Shown piece by piece: positions 1 through 10,377 of a stretch of DNA of 64,000 nucleotides. Origin of the DNA: Molanna angustata (lineage: Eukaryota > Arthropoda > Insecta > Trichoptera > Molannidae); NCBI GenBank assembly GCA_963576475.1, contig OY754987.1:8736666-8800665 (forward strand), in the 5' to 3' direction. Below the pieces are notes generated by a model. That model was not told the origin of the DNA, searched no databases, and saw nothing but the letters and a program-made list of their open reading frames with translations. The translations under genes were made by a program, and so were the position numbers. Position 1 is the first letter of the stretch, and the number at the start of each line of letters is the position of its first letter.

Positions 1-138
1 TTAGTTCTTGGAGTATTTGTTTAAAAAAGTTGGCGCTGTCTCGTTATTCTAGATGGAATTTGTATTCGAAGCATACTATTTAATTGAATGCAATCGAATT
101 TATCACGGGATATTTTATATAGTGTTAATGCATCAAAT

Positions 139-300
139 AATTATGTGCAAACAAGTGTAAAAATACGGATTTTCGCCACGAGGCAACCTCTTCCAACCAA
201 CCCACGAGCAAAGTGAAGTCTCAAAAGTACATTCGGTAAAATATAGCATTTTGTACTTCATAAAAAAATAAAACATTAATAAATAATAATAAAAAAAAAC
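139..300 (-). mobile_element. CR1/Jockey-like LINE 3' end fragment
   Basis: The reverse strand resembles the 3' untranslated end of the LINE at 62.6-63.8 kb, including the stretch beside 'cttccaaccaaccc' and the following 'gtgaagtctc'. No coding part remains. It is more diverged than the copy at 57.8 kb. Family assignment rests on this comparison inside the window. Confidence 0.6.
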
Positions 301-333
301 GATTTCAAAATGAATGTCTGTCAAGATATAAAA

Positions 334-398
334 AAAATGGTGTTCGGTTCTCTGCCTACCACATGAGGGACATGGCGTGTTGGTATGTATGTATGTAG
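334..398 (+). mobile_element. RTE-like LINE 3' end with (TATG)n tail
   Basis: The stretch 'ttcggttctctgcctacc' followed by 'gagggacatggcgtg' and a GTATGTATG tail recurs on the plus strand at 19.9 kb and reversed at 4.3, 33.6 and 50.1 kb. In the longer copies it follows codons typical of the C-terminus of an RTE-like reverse transcriptase. This copy keeps only the last about 65 bases. Confidence 0.65.
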
Positions 399-460
399 TA
401 ATGTTATCTTTCATATATGTAATTCGCCTATACATACATTAATACGAAAATACTTCGCAA

Positions 461-504
461 TTTGATGATGGGAATCATGATTTCTCATGATTCCCATCAT
501 CAAA
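461..504. repeat. Perfect 20-bp inverted repeat
   Basis: Arm tttgatgatgggaatcatga (461-480) is followed by the 4-base spacer tttc and its exact reverse complement (485-504). It could form a small cruciform. It could be a MITE remnant, but no target duplication was identified. Confidence 0.9.
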
Positions 505-603
505 TCTCTTGGCTAAGTTCAGATGGAACTACCCCAGAAGTAATCCCTTTCTAATTAAAAAGAAGTCATCAAATTCGGACGACTTGGTAAAGAATTATTA
601 TTA

Positions 604-929
604 ACTAGCGGACCCGACAGACGTTGTCCTGCACGAACGTCGGCTTGTTTATTTTGCTTCTGAGCCACTGTTTATATTGAATTTAATACCGACGGATTCT
701 CACCGATATTAGAAAAGTTTAAACGAGGCATTATATATAAATGCACCCATGTCAAAAATAATATCAAATTATAACTTTGCACTTGTTACGGCATAAAAAC
801 GTACCGGATGAGTTTTACGACTGAAGCACTCAAAATGTTACCATCTAGTAATCATCAAGGGCAGTGTTTGAAAAACTTTTTCGATTCGTGGCCCTTTGAT
901 GATTTGTTTTTATTGTTCTTGTTAAATTA
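604..929 (-). mobile_element. Helitron-like 3' end, fused to SINE-1
   Basis: Read on the minus strand, this block ends in CTAGT (608-604) preceded by a short hairpin (gaca...tgtc), as Helitron 3' ends do. About 270 bp of it, starting near 653, recurs at 45.13-45.43 kb at high identity, again directly joined to the 3' end of SINE-1. There is no coding capacity. The Helitron call rests on the terminal CTAG and hairpin only. Confidence 0.5.
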
Positions 930-1137
930 ATAGTAACAATAAATAAAAATAATACACTTGCACCCTGCGCAAGTGTCGAGTTTATTACCGTATGGCAACC
1001 AGTGTTTCCTGCCGAGCGAAGCAATATTTGCGTGAGAAATAAATTTAAATAAATTTCTCCTCTGCTGGGAATCGAACACAGGACGCCCGCACAAAAACCG
1101 AACGGCTTACCAACTGTGCCACGGCGCGGTGGTCGGC
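930..1137 (-). mobile_element. SINE family 1, near complete
   Basis: Reading the minus strand from about 1137, the head carries an A-box-like 'gtggcacagttgg' and a B-box-like 'tgttcgattccc', the internal Pol III promoter of a tRNA-derived SINE. The body ends with the 'acttgcgcagggtgcaag' tail also seen at 45.45 and 53.0 kb. A SINE encodes no protein and would use LINE reverse transcriptase. Confidence 0.75.
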
Positions 1138-1460
1138 CTGTATGTAGGTTCCTACGCTGTCTGATTGGCAACCACCATAAAAAGGATCGGTATTCTGATA
1201 TGTGATCAATTTAAAAATATGTCGAACACATGTATTTTGTTATAGGTCCAATTTATCTAAGAGTTCTTGATTCGTGTCTAAATTACAAACATAAATATGT
1301 TCGTGAAATTTTTTTCATTTCATCTCAGGTTTGTTTTAAAAATGCAAAAATTCAACAAATTAAGAGTTTTCGATCATTTAAATAACGTATTAACTATTTT
1401 TAAAGCACGCGATAGTTACCTTTACTAACACGTAACTCCATAGTGCATTAGGCGGTTTTA

Positions 1461-1870
1461 ATATATCATCTCCCTCCGGCACATTTCTTGATGTCATCAG
1501 ACCACCTTGCGTGGAGTCTGCCAACACCTCTTCGGCTTGTTCTCGGTCGCCATTCTACGATCTTTTTGGTCCATCGTGAATCCTGGCATCTGGCAATATG
1601 CCCAGCCCAGCTCCACTTAAAGCCAGCGACCCTTTCCGCTACATCGGCTCCTTTGGTTCTTTGTCTCATCATGACATTCTGAATTCTGTCCCTTATTGAA
1701 ATACCTAGCAACTTTAACTCCATAGCTATCTGTGTCACTAACAGCTTGTGTTCCGGAGGGAGATGGATGCAGTGTGCCCAAGACAGAGAGTTGTGGAGGA
1801 TCAAGGGGGTGGCCTATGTCCAAGAATAGATAAAAACAGGCTGATGAAGAAAAAGAAGAATATATCATGT
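1461..1870 (-). pseudogene. RTE-like LINE reverse transcriptase, C-terminal fragment
   Basis: The minus-strand translation contains a post-RT block familiar from insect endonuclease-reverse transcriptases: 'ELKLLGISIRDRIQN', then 'KWSWAGHIARCQD', then 'IVEWRPRTSRRGVGR' and 'RWSDDIKKCAG'. This is the thumb and C-terminal region. The fingers, palm and YxDD catalytic motif are absent, so it is a 5'-truncated, non-functional copy. The open part is about 112 codons. It ends in a GAAGAAGAAG-like run near 1850 in reading context with other elements. The clade is inferred from motif memory. Confidence 0.7.
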
Positions 1871-2120
1871 TTTTAGTCACTATTTTATTTTATTTTATTT
1901 AATTGAGCACAGACACTGGCATGTATGCCCAAGATTTTCTGCGAATAACAGAAATACATATGTAGGTATACAGTTTCCTACCTACACTACACTATGCAGT
2001 GTACGGAAGGAGCAGTGTCTATTTTACATGATGTATATAACTATTATGTTGTGGGTGGAAGTTACATAGTAAGTTCATAGTTGTAGACCCAAACATTTTA
2101 ATCTTTGAGTCTCAATTCGT
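1871..2120. other. No gene recognised
   Basis: AT-rich sequence with only short frames. Nothing supports a gene. Confidence 0.5.
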
Positions 2121-4041
2121 AGTCGCAATTTTTAAGGGTATCTTTTTTTGCAGATTATCAACTAGTATCATGCTAAGATTGTATTCTGAAAGTTTCATCA
2201 CAATGTATCTGTGTGTGTGTGCTATGTGCTGTGTGCAGTGTGCTATGTACGGCGTGTTCATTTTTACTTTATCGATTATAGACTAAAGTACTCATTCAAT
2301 TCTATTCAAATTTTGCAAATTTGTATATCTAATACTAGATTAGATCCCATTAGATTTTGAACGATATATGAATAGTGCTTCTCATTTTTTTTAACTGTCA
2401 AATATTTCAAAGTGACCCCAAGCTCAGGAAAATTAAAATTTGAAAATTTTATTTTCAAATTGGTAAAAAGGCACATCACTTTCATAAAATGGCATTGAAG
2501 AAGTTTTCATAATAAAATATTTAAATAAAAAATAATTTAACAAACTCATTTTTTGAAAGTTAATTTGGAGTTTATATCAATATTATTAATTTGATTAACT
2601 GAGTTGTACATTCTGATTAAGCGAGGAACAGCCCCCCTAGACAACACGCCATTTAAGCTAAGCGTTATATCGCTAAGCGATAGTAAATGTATGGAATTGG
2701 TGGCTGTGACGTCACGTGACAGCCACCAATTTCATACATTTACTAACGCTTAGCGTTAGTGGCACGTTGTCTAGGGGGGCTTGAGAGAAATAACCGATAT
2801 TTGTATTAAAGAATTTTAAGTTAAAAAATATTTCTAATTGTTGTAACGTTTTTATTTCAGTAAGAAAAACTGTGTTCTTATTAGAAATACAGTTCCCGGT
2901 ATACTTATATGGGACGTCATTCATTAAAATTACATATTTATATGTTTGTTATTATGTACGTATGTATGTATGTTTTGACAAATGGTTATGTCACACGCAC
3001 CTTACTCATATATCATTAAAGTTCCTTTGATTTAAAACTTTGTTTTCTTTGTGTGAATTACATATATTCTAGTTCGTAATTTACTACCGAATGACACGAG
3101 TGTTCCGTATATACATAAGATTAGTAATACGAGATTTTCAGGAAAATCAATGCGTAGAAAAATTGAATTGAGTAATGTACCTTCTCCTAACAAAAGAAAA
3201 AAAAAGAACGAGTTGTTTGTGGCCAGCGCTAAAATCCTCACTAACAAGTCATCCTATAAAGTATTCAAATTTTGTATGGAAAATATTCAGCATTTTCATG
3301 AAATGAGTTTGTTAAATTATTTTTTATTTAAATATTTTATTATGAAAACTATATAATTCTTTAATGCCATTTTATGAAAGTTATGTGCCTTTTTACCAAT
3401 TTGAAATTAAAAGTTTCCTGATGCCATTTTCTGAATGGGATGTGTATTTTTACCAATTTCAAAATAAAAATTTCAAATTTTGTGTATCCTGAGTTTGGGG
3501 TCACATTGAAATATTTGACAGTTAATAAAATTGAGAAGCACTATTCATATATCCTTCAAAATCGAATGGAGTCTAAGCGAGTAAGTATTAGATATACCAT
3601 AGTCGCAAAATTTTAAAAGAAATGAATGATTAGGTACTTTAGTCTATAATCGATAAACTAAAATAAATACGCTGCCGTCTTAGATTATATATGATACAGT
3701 TACCTAGTCAGCGCAATGAATGTATGCCAACTAAAACTACGCTGAAACAGACGAATTTCACTCGTCCGGCCGTATACGTACACCTACCGATACACACACC
3801 TACGTAATACGTAGACCAACCGATCTACCGCCTCACTCACACATGTAAAAAAAACTTGGCATACATTTTAAATCGAAATTTGTACTACACGCGGCTTCTG
3901 TACCTTATAATTCTATGCACGCCGTACATATCACACAACACATAACACACACAGATACATTGTGATGAAACTTTCAGAATACAATCTCAGCACGATACTA
4001 GTTGATAATCTGCAATAAAAAAATCCTTAAAAATTGCGAAA
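2121..4041. mobile_element. Large foldback element (long inverted repeat)
   Basis: The left arm (about 2121-2558) is matched in reverse complement by a right arm (about 3297-4041). Landmarks are 'cagattatcaactagta' at 2153, which pairs with the sequence near 4005, and 'atttgacagtt' near 3515. Extra sequence of about 200 bp at 3690-3895 interrupts the right arm, and the central spacer of about 740 bp contains a palindromic MITE. The arms differ by many substitutions and small indels, so the element is old. No transposase is visible. Confidence 0.75.
2630..2781. mobile_element. Palindromic MITE inside the foldback
   Basis: A 152-bp element has 16-bp terminal inverted repeats, agcccccctagacaac and its complement. 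The palindrome continues almost to a centre near 'gtgacgtcacgtgac'. The longer left arm shows indels. No coding capacity and no clear target duplication. Confidence 0.75.
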
Positions 4042-4046
4042 TCATA

Positions 4047-4081
4047 ACTCCCCACTATATCCCATTGGGTTAGTGAGGAGT
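4047..4081. repeat. Stem-loop motif, copy 1
   Basis: Stem actccccacta (4047-4057) pairs with tagtgaggagt (4071-4081) with one mismatch. The flanks 'cata' and 'aaaaatg' also flank the related stem-loop at 15.35 kb. Confidence 0.6.
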
Positions 4082-4274
4082 AAAAATGAGATTTTATTTT
4101 TTCGCAAATCGTACGTATTGTTCAGCGTGTTATTGTAGTTAACGAGATATTCATGACGTTTTTAATTCGACATATTTTATTGAAATGTAAGGGGAAATTT
4201 ATAGAACTTTTTGTAAAATTTTCTATAATTTTTCGATCTTTATTCTATGTTTAGGATTGTTGCGATTAAATTGG

Positions 4275-4572
4275 ATATAGGTATACATTCCATCACGCTA
4301 TGTCCGTCACGGGATAGGCAGAGAGAATAAACGTCACTTATTTCTATCTTGACACACATACATCGCCTCATCGATATTCATTCATCGTCTTATACATGTT
4401 CGTCTGTTGTTCACGCTTCTGACATTTCCGTCATTCAAAATACCGTCCACATGGACGTGCTATCCCTTCCTTGGGCGGCCCCGACCTCTCATTCCAATCC
4501 TGTCCGTAACGTATATCTTCTTCGTCAAGCATTCCTCATTCATTCTCATGTGGCCAAACCATCTCAGTGTGT
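4275..4572 (-). pseudogene. RTE-like LINE C-terminus and 3' end
   Basis: On the minus strand the sequence resembles the element at 19.7 kb: a 'GRGRPR..W.V.VNGILK.G.V' type C-terminal segment of a non-LTR reverse transcriptase, then the conserved 3' end. The clearest landmarks in plus orientation are 'ggacgtgc' near 4453 and 'gggcggccccgacctctcattcc' near 4471, matching the reversed 19.7-kb copy. Catalytic domains are missing. Frames are broken. Confidence 0.7.
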
Positions 4573-5075
4573 TAAGAAAATTGGATATCTTAAAATTATT
4601 CATATTTTAATGTTATTTAAATATGCAGGTTAATCTTTCTTAATTCAGGTCTCTTACTCATTTCATTCATATTTCAATGTAATTTAAATATGCAGGTTAA
4701 TCTTTCTTAATTCAGCTCCCTTACTTATTTAATTCACATTTTAATGTTATTTAAATATGCAGGTTAATCTTTCTTAATTCAGCTCCCTTTCTCATTTAAT
4801 TCATATCTTACTGTAATTTAAATACACAGGTTAATCTTTCTTAATTCAGCTCCTTTACTCATTTAGTTCATATTTTAATGTTATTTTAATATGCAGGTTA
4901 ATCTTTCTTAATTCAGCTCCCTTTATCATTTAATTCATATTTTAATGTAATTTAAAAATGCAGGTTAATCTTTCTAAATTCAGCTCTCTTACTCATTTCA
5001 TTCATATTTCAATGTAATTTAAATATGTAGGTTAATCTTTCTTAATTCTGCTCTCTTATTCATTTAATTCATATT
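4572..5075. repeat. 67-bp tandem array, about 7.5 units
   Basis: The word gcaggttaatctttctta or a one-base variant recurs at 4625, 4692, 4759, 4826, 4893, 4960 and 5027, exactly 67 bp apart. Units differ by scattered substitutions but no indels. The array abuts the RTE-like fragment to the left. Confidence 0.95.
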
Positions 5076-5304
5076 TTTATTAGATGTTTTTCTCGATAAT
5101 AATATTTTTATATCCTTATAGGAGAAAAAATTATTTTCTGAATTTTTTTCGTATCGTGTAAGAAAACAGTTAAAACATATTTGAACTAATAATTTTACTT
5201 TGGTGTTGTATGTAAGGAGATATTGTATTATTTTTTAACATTTTTTTACATATGTAAATAAATTTCAAAATTGAACATATCTGAGAGAAAGATTCCAAAA
5301 ATTG

Positions 5305-5745
5305 ACTTTTGATGAAAGGACCCTCGGCATCCCACCTCACGTTACTGAATATTATTCATCTTCCTTTACGATTGATGCTGCCCGGGAATGAAACAATAAG
5401 GTGTTGTACATTAGAACTGCCCCATCACTTTCAATCTTCAAATCTTGCCTTAAACGCTCACTCTTCCTCTCTATTTCCTAGCCAACGTACATCCCACCCC
5501 ACACACCATCATTTTGATTGCTTTTTATCCTCGTCATCTCCTTTTATATTCGTTATGTTGTTTTTGGTAAAATCTAGTTATATTTGAAGGAAGTGTTTTT
5601 AAAAACGAAAACTTAATTTGTTTCGTGTTACCTTTTTTTTGATGGTTGACTAGAAGAAATTGCCTCTAGGCAATAAGTCCGTCATTTGTACAATGCAATA
5701 TTATATGTTTGTACAAAAAGTGTAAAATAAAAATTAAATATTGAA
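5305..5745 (+). pseudogene. Jockey-like LINE ORF2 C-terminus and 3' UTR
   Basis: One frame reads 'SLSIFKSCLKRSLF' around 5430-5470, the usual end of Jockey/CR1-type ORF2 proteins (the 'SL..FK..LK..L' helix). It is followed by a 3' UTR with the stem-loop attgcc-tcta-ggcaat (5659-5674) and an A-rich tail. A related copy lies at 45.53 kb. The catalytic domains are missing, so it is a truncated, dead copy. Confidence 0.65.
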
Positions 5746-6240
5746 GGTACATGTTTTTACGTGCTTCTCGGCACAAGTTTAAAAATTTTTCAGATTGTTT
5801 ATGGAAATAAAAACGTTTTTGGTATTATCATTTACATTTTTTACAATCTTCAATATACAAAGGTTTCCTCGAAAATGCAACCCCTTTCATTAGGAATTCC
5901 TTAGAAGACAGTGAGCAAATGTAAGTAAGAAATATTTTTAAAGCTGGTATTTTTAAGCGTAAATATTATGAAAATACAACATTTTTTTACGGAGATCATA
6001 AAAATTCAAAAAATTTTACAAAGCAAATTCTTTATTATAAAATGAACAGGATTTAAAAATGGGAATTGAATGTACCTACTTACATTTTTTATATGTAACA
6101 TTTCGTATCGACTTCTCGTTCAACAAAACAGTTCTTTTTACATGTCAGCAGTTTGATAAAAAACATATTTAAAACATTTAAAAACGATACTTGCTTCAAT
6201 ACACATAGAAATTTTTAAATATATGTATTTATTTTGAGAT
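5746..6240. other. No gene recognised
   Basis: AT-rich sequence with poly-T and poly-A runs. No long frame and no repeat recognised. Confidence 0.5.
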
Positions 6241-6244
6241 ACAA

Positions 6245-6292
6245 AATTGTAGTAATTTTATTTCTTAAACATGAAATAAAATTACTACAATT
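6245..6292. repeat. Perfect 20-bp hairpin
   Basis: Arm aattgtagtaattttatttc (6245-6264), loop ttaaacat, exact complementary arm (6273-6292). Confidence 0.9.
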
Positions 6293-6356
6293 CCAGCTGT
6301 TCGAACCAATTTATTTATTAAGTTTGTTATTATTTATTTGGTAGAATTCCATTCTC

Positions 6357-6552
6357 AATATTATTAAAATGAAACACTGTGTTTGGATTCTACAATATAT
6401 TTTATACTTATGCCGATAGCTATTTCGCCTTATTGGGTTAAGGGCATTATCAAGACTAGTCTTGATAATGCCCTAATAAGGCGAAATAGCTATCGGCATA
6501 AGTATAAAATATATTGTAGAATCCAAACACAGTGTTTCATTTTAATAATATT
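6357..6552. mobile_element. Near-perfect 196-bp palindrome
   Basis: The sequence folds at 6457/6458 (caagactagtcttg at the centre) with arms of about 95-101 bp. The only interruption seen is a 6-bp excess (about gggtta) in the left arm near 6435. There is essentially no spacer, which is unusual because such palindromes are unstable. Probably a palindromic MITE or a hairpin-mediated duplication. No coding capacity. Confidence 0.9.
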
Positions 6553-6689
6553 TATTTATTTACTTTTTGTACATAATTTAACCAATTGCGTTATTTAGCA
6601 ATAAATCCTGATTGACTGTAATATATAGCACTAGCACATTCGATGTACAACAACACATAATCCTTAAACCTTTAACCTTTTAGAATGGC

Positions 6690-7055
6690 TATTATAGGCT
6701 CTTCTTCGCCCAGAAAAGGCTGCATCTATGGAGCTCGTTAGAGCCTTAAATTCAAACCCCGCAGCCAGTCCATGGCCTCTTGCTTTGCCCCGTGGATGTC
6801 CCTCAGCTCTCCCGGATACCAATGCAGCAGGCACTCTTCAACAATGTGGCGGATCGTTTGGAGCTCTGCACCACAGTCACACCCCGGTGATTCTCTCTTT
6901 CCCCATTTCCATAAAAGATAGTTGCAACACCCCATGCCTGTTCTTATTCTGTTGAGCTGCACCCAGGATCTGCGAGGGAGGTCGAAACCAGGGACACGGA
7001 TGGTGGGGTCCCGGACCAGATTATTGTTGCCTACTTGAAGAAAGAAGGACCCGAG
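6690..7055 (-). pseudogene. LINE 'H', C-terminal zinc-finger part
   Basis: The minus strand encodes 'VPGFDLPRRSWVQLNRIRTG', then a C-x-C...H-x3-C-like block ('CDCGAELQTIRHIVEEC') and 'DWLRGLNL', the C-terminal end of a common insect non-LTR element. This is the last part of LINE H; earlier parts lie at 11585-11867 and 12703-13463, separated by the J2 and J1 insertions. The reading frame at 7055 joins in phase with that at 11585. Confidence 0.8.
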
Positions 7056-7057
7056 CA

Positions 7058-7456
7058 AAAAATATATTAATATTTAACATCCCTGAAAGCCCCTCGGAAA
7101 TATCATTCAATGGAATGCAGGACGACATGAATAGCGTTGCCACCGTACTAAAACAGGTAAATGAAAACGGAAATCATACCATCTCAAAAATATATAGAAT
7201 CGGACCGAAGAAGCCAAATAAAATACGACCCATAAAAATTGAATTTCAACATTCTGAACAAGCCAGATCTATTTTGTTTAGCAAAAATAAACCAACAGGG
7301 AATATAAAAATAAAACGTGACCTAACACAGACTCAGCGTAGACAAATAAGTGATCTGTGGAAAGAATTAGAGACGAGGAAGCAAAATGGCGAAGAAAATA
7401 TAACAATCAAATACTTTAATTCTATCCCGAAGATTATTCAACTCCGAAAAAACTGA
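7058..7456 (+). CDS. J2 ORF1 protein, C-terminal part
   Basis: The frame is open from the truncation point; the first ATG is at 7115. It reads 'NILIFNIPESPSE', then 'ISKIYRIGPKKPNKIRPIKI', then a basic segment ('NIKIKRDLTQTQRRQISDL') and 'NITIKYFNSIPKIIQLRKN' before TGA. This matches the end of ORF1 proteins of insect Jockey/CR1-type LINEs, RNA-binding proteins that package the element transcript. About 133 codons survive; the N-terminal part is absent because of 5' truncation. The ORF1 stop at 7454-7456 overlaps the open frame of ORF2 (open from 7420), as is usual in this group. Confidence 0.7.
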   Translation, partial: KNILIFNIPESPSEISFNGMQDDMNSVATVLKQVNENGNHTISKIYRIGPKKPNKIRPIKIEFQHSEQARSILFSKNKPTGNIKIKRDLTQTQRRQISDLWKELETRKQNGEENITIKYFNSIPKIIQLRKN

Positions 7457-10377
7457 AGAACCTTTTAAAAATAAGTACATATTACCAGAATGTAAGAGGA
7501 CTCAATACAAAACTAAATATATTAAGAACATCTATTGTTACTTTATGTTCTGATATAATCATATTAACTGAAACTTGGCTGACGAAGGATATTGCTAATG
7601 GAGAATTAGAAATGAATAACTTCAATATTTTTCGTTTAGATCGCAACAACTCGACAAGTGACAAACGAAGAGGAGGGGGTGTGTTGATAGGAGTTCTGAG
7701 GAAATATAAATCATCACTCATACAGAGTTCCCACAATGATGTCGAACAAATATTTATAAAAATATCTTTTCCACTTTGTATCCTGATTGTTTGTTGTGTA
7801 TATATACCCCCTGCATCATCAAGCAGCACGGTTTATAAACATCATTGTGAAGATCTTGAGAAAATCAGATTCAAGTATCCAGAAGCAATAATTCTTGTTG
7901 CAGGGGACTACAATCTTCCATACATGCAGTGGCGAAGAGATCAGTCAGGCGTCATGAGTGGTATTTCAAGGGACAATGAATGTGAATCGGAAATTTTAAA
8001 TATGACATCTTATCTTGGTTTAGATCAACATAACTTTATATACAATCATAATAATAGGCTATTAGATCTTGTCTTTAGTAATGCAAAGAATGTTAAGGTA
8101 GAACCCGCTATCGATACACTGTTGCCTATTGACAATCACCATCCACCTTTGGATGTCACAGTTAATGTTTTTATTGGAAATAAGTTTAAAATCAGTCACA
8201 ACAAACGTCTTTTCGATAAGTGTAACTATGACCAGATAGCGACCGAGATCTCATCGAGTGATTGGTCTTTCTTAACAGAAAATAACAACCTCAATATGGT
8301 AATCGATCAATTTTATGGCATAGTAAACACCGTTTTAGAAAAACACGTACCTTCATGTAAATCGAAAATCTCTTCATACCCCAAATGGTTCTCAAGACAA
8401 TTGATAGATTTGATCCAAACGAAAAAAATACAGCATAAAACATATAAAGAGAACAGAAGTATAGATAGCTACATCTTGTTTAGCAATACTCGCAAAAAAT
8501 GTAAGAGGCAGATCGAACAACATCGCTCAGACTTCATAAAAAATATTGAAAACCAGTTGCCATCACAAACGGTTAATTTTCACAAATTTGTGAGATCACT
8601 CAAAGACGACCATAATGACCTTCCGGGAGTTATGTTTTATAAAAATAGAATAGCTGAATCTGCTGAGGATATAGCAATACTCTTTGCTGACTTTTTTGAA
8701 TCAGTATATAACAAACAACTACCAAACAGTGATATCCCTAGTTTTGAATTTAGTGATAAAGTAAATATCCCTAATATATTATTTACCAAATCTGATGTTT
8801 TGAATGGTATAAATTCTTTAGATGCTTGCAAATCTGCAGGGCCCGATCAAATACCTCCCATTCTATTAAAAAAATGCTCAGGAGTACTAAGTAGAGTCCT
8901 CGCGAAAGTATTCAATCTATCTTTGTCCATCGGACGCTTCCCAGACAGATGGAAATTAGGTTACTTGGTACCTATATTTAAAAAGGGCGATAAATCTAAT
9001 ATAGAAAATTATAGGCCTATATGTATCCAATCATGCATCCCAAAATTATTTGAACAGTTATTACTGGAAAAGATTAATCATAATTTATCAATCGTTATTT
9101 CTACTAATCAACATGGATTTATGCAGAGAAGGTCGACACAAACAAATCTTCTTGTCTATCAATCAAACATTTACGAAGCCTTCGTAAACCGCAAACAACT
9201 CGATTGTGTATATACTGACTTCTCTAAAGCCTTTGATTGTGTATCCCATAATATTCTTTTAAGTAAACTGAAATCAATGGGTTTGTTGGGGAATCTGCTC
9301 GATTGGTTAGAAAGCTACTTAAGTAATAGGTTTTTAATAATTAAAATAAACAATTCTGAATATGGCTCTATATACGCATCGAGTGGTGTACCCCAAGGTT
9401 CACATTTAGGACCTGTTCTCTTTAATCTCTTCATTAATGATTTAGAAGAACTCTTCTATGACATAGGTCATGTATTATTTGCTGATGATCTCAAAATATT
9501 CAAAATAGTTAGCACAGCTCATGACTGCTTAATTTTACAAAATAATATAAACATCTTGCAAAACTGGTGCAAATCTAACAACTTAAATCTCAACATAAAA
9601 AAATGCCAAGTCATGAGATTTAGTAAATCTAAAGAATTGATTGATTTTGAATATCAAATCGAAAATCATGTCTTAGAATCAGTGCAGCAAATAAAGGATT
9701 TGGGTGTAACTTTTGATGAAAAGCTAACATTTATCCCTCACATAAACAATATTGTCAACAAGGCACTTAGAACTCTAGGTTTTTTGCTTCGATTGAGTAG
9801 GGACTTCCAGAATACTCGCTCTTTCTTAATATTATTCAAAACTTTAGTAAGACCTATCCTTGAATACAACTCAGTTTTATGGAACCCATATTATAACGTC
9901 CACATAAAAAGTATAGAAAAAGTACAAAATAAATTTTTGCGTTTTATCAATTATAAACTAGGAATATCATTGTTCGATATAAATTACGATAACCTAAGAG
10001 TTACTTATAATTTACCTAAGTTGATCAACCGAAGAACACTTGCAGATATGTTATTTTTATATAAAATCATAAATAGCCTAATTGACTGCCCTTACCTCCT
10101 AGAACGAATAAGCCTACATATTCCAACCCGGAATACTCGTAGTAGAACTACATTTTCCTGCGATAGTGCGACATCAAATTATTATTACAACTCACCTTTA
10201 CAAAGGTTGTTAAGGGAGGGTAACCGTTATAACGAAGTAGATATATTTGCAACATCATTGGGTGCATATAGGCGTGGTGTTCTGAAGATGATCGGTGACG
10301 GATCAAGCACTGGAGAGACACCGGGAGCGACAATGCCTGGGACGTCTCGAGTGCACGTGCGTTTGGAAGACCTCTAG
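7420..10377 (+). CDS. J2 ORF2: endonuclease-reverse transcriptase
   Basis: This protein nicks target DNA and reverse-transcribes the element RNA there (target-primed reverse transcription). The frame is open from 7420; the first ATG is at 7612 (921 aa from there), but the APE-type endonuclease begins upstream ('YYQNVRGLNTK' near 7480, 'TETWL' near 7571), so a start at 7612 would cut the domain. Counting from 7612: GDYNLP at 98-103, DLVFSN near 151, DNHHP at 173-177 (endonuclease); 'YTDFSKAFDCV' near 534 (RT motif A), 'GVPQGSHLGP' near 592, FADD at 623-626 (catalytic). No internal stop. How translation starts is unclear: no in-frame ATG lies between 7420 and 7612, suggesting coupling to ORF1 termination or a lost start. 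Confidence 0.9.
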   Translation, partial: FYPEDYSTPKKLKNLLKISTYYQNVRGLNTKLNILRTSIVTLCSDIIILTETWLTKDIANGELEMNNFNIFRLDRNNSTSDKRRGGGVLIGVLRKYKSSLIQSSHNDVEQIFIKISFPLCILIVCCVYIPPASSSSTVYKHHCEDLEKIRFKYPEAIILVAGDYNLPYMQWRRDQSGVMSGISRDNECESEILNMTSYLGLDQHNFIYNHNNRLLDLVFSNAKNVKVEPAIDTLLPIDNHHPPLDVTVNVFIGNKFKISHNKRLFDKCNYDQIATEISSSDWSFLTENNNLNMVIDQFYGIVNTVLEKHVPSCKSKISSYPKWFSRQLIDLIQTKKIQHKTYKENRSIDSYILFSNTRKKCKRQIEQHRSDFIKNIENQLPSQTVNFHKFVRSLKDDHNDLPGVMFYKNRIAESAEDIAILFADFFESVYNKQLPNSDIPSFEFSDKVNIPNILFTKSDVLNGINSLDACKSAGPDQIPPILLKKCSGVLSRVLAKVFNLSLSIGRFPDRWKLGYLVPIFKKGDKSNIENYRPICIQSCIPKLFEQLLLEKINHNLSIVISTNQHGFMQRRSTQTNLLVYQSNIYEAFVNRKQLDCVYTDFSKAFDCVSHNILLSKLKSMGLLGNLLDWLESYLSNRFLIIKINNSEYGSIYASSGVPQGSHLGPVLFNLFINDLEELFYDIGHVLFADDLKIFKIVSTAHDCLILQNNINILQNWCKSNNLNLNIKKCQVMRFSKSKELIDFEYQIENHVLESVQQIKDLGVTFDEKLTFIPHINNIVNKALRTLGFLLRLSRDFQNTRSFLILFKTLVRPILEYNSVLWNPYYNVHIKSIEKVQNKFLRFINYKLGISLFDINYDNLRVTYNLPKLINRRTLADMLFLYKIINSLIDCPYLLERISLHIPTRNTRSRTTFSCDSATSNYYYNSPLQRLLREGNRYNEVDIFATSLGAYRRGVLKMIGDGSSTGETPGATMPGTSRVHVRLEDL

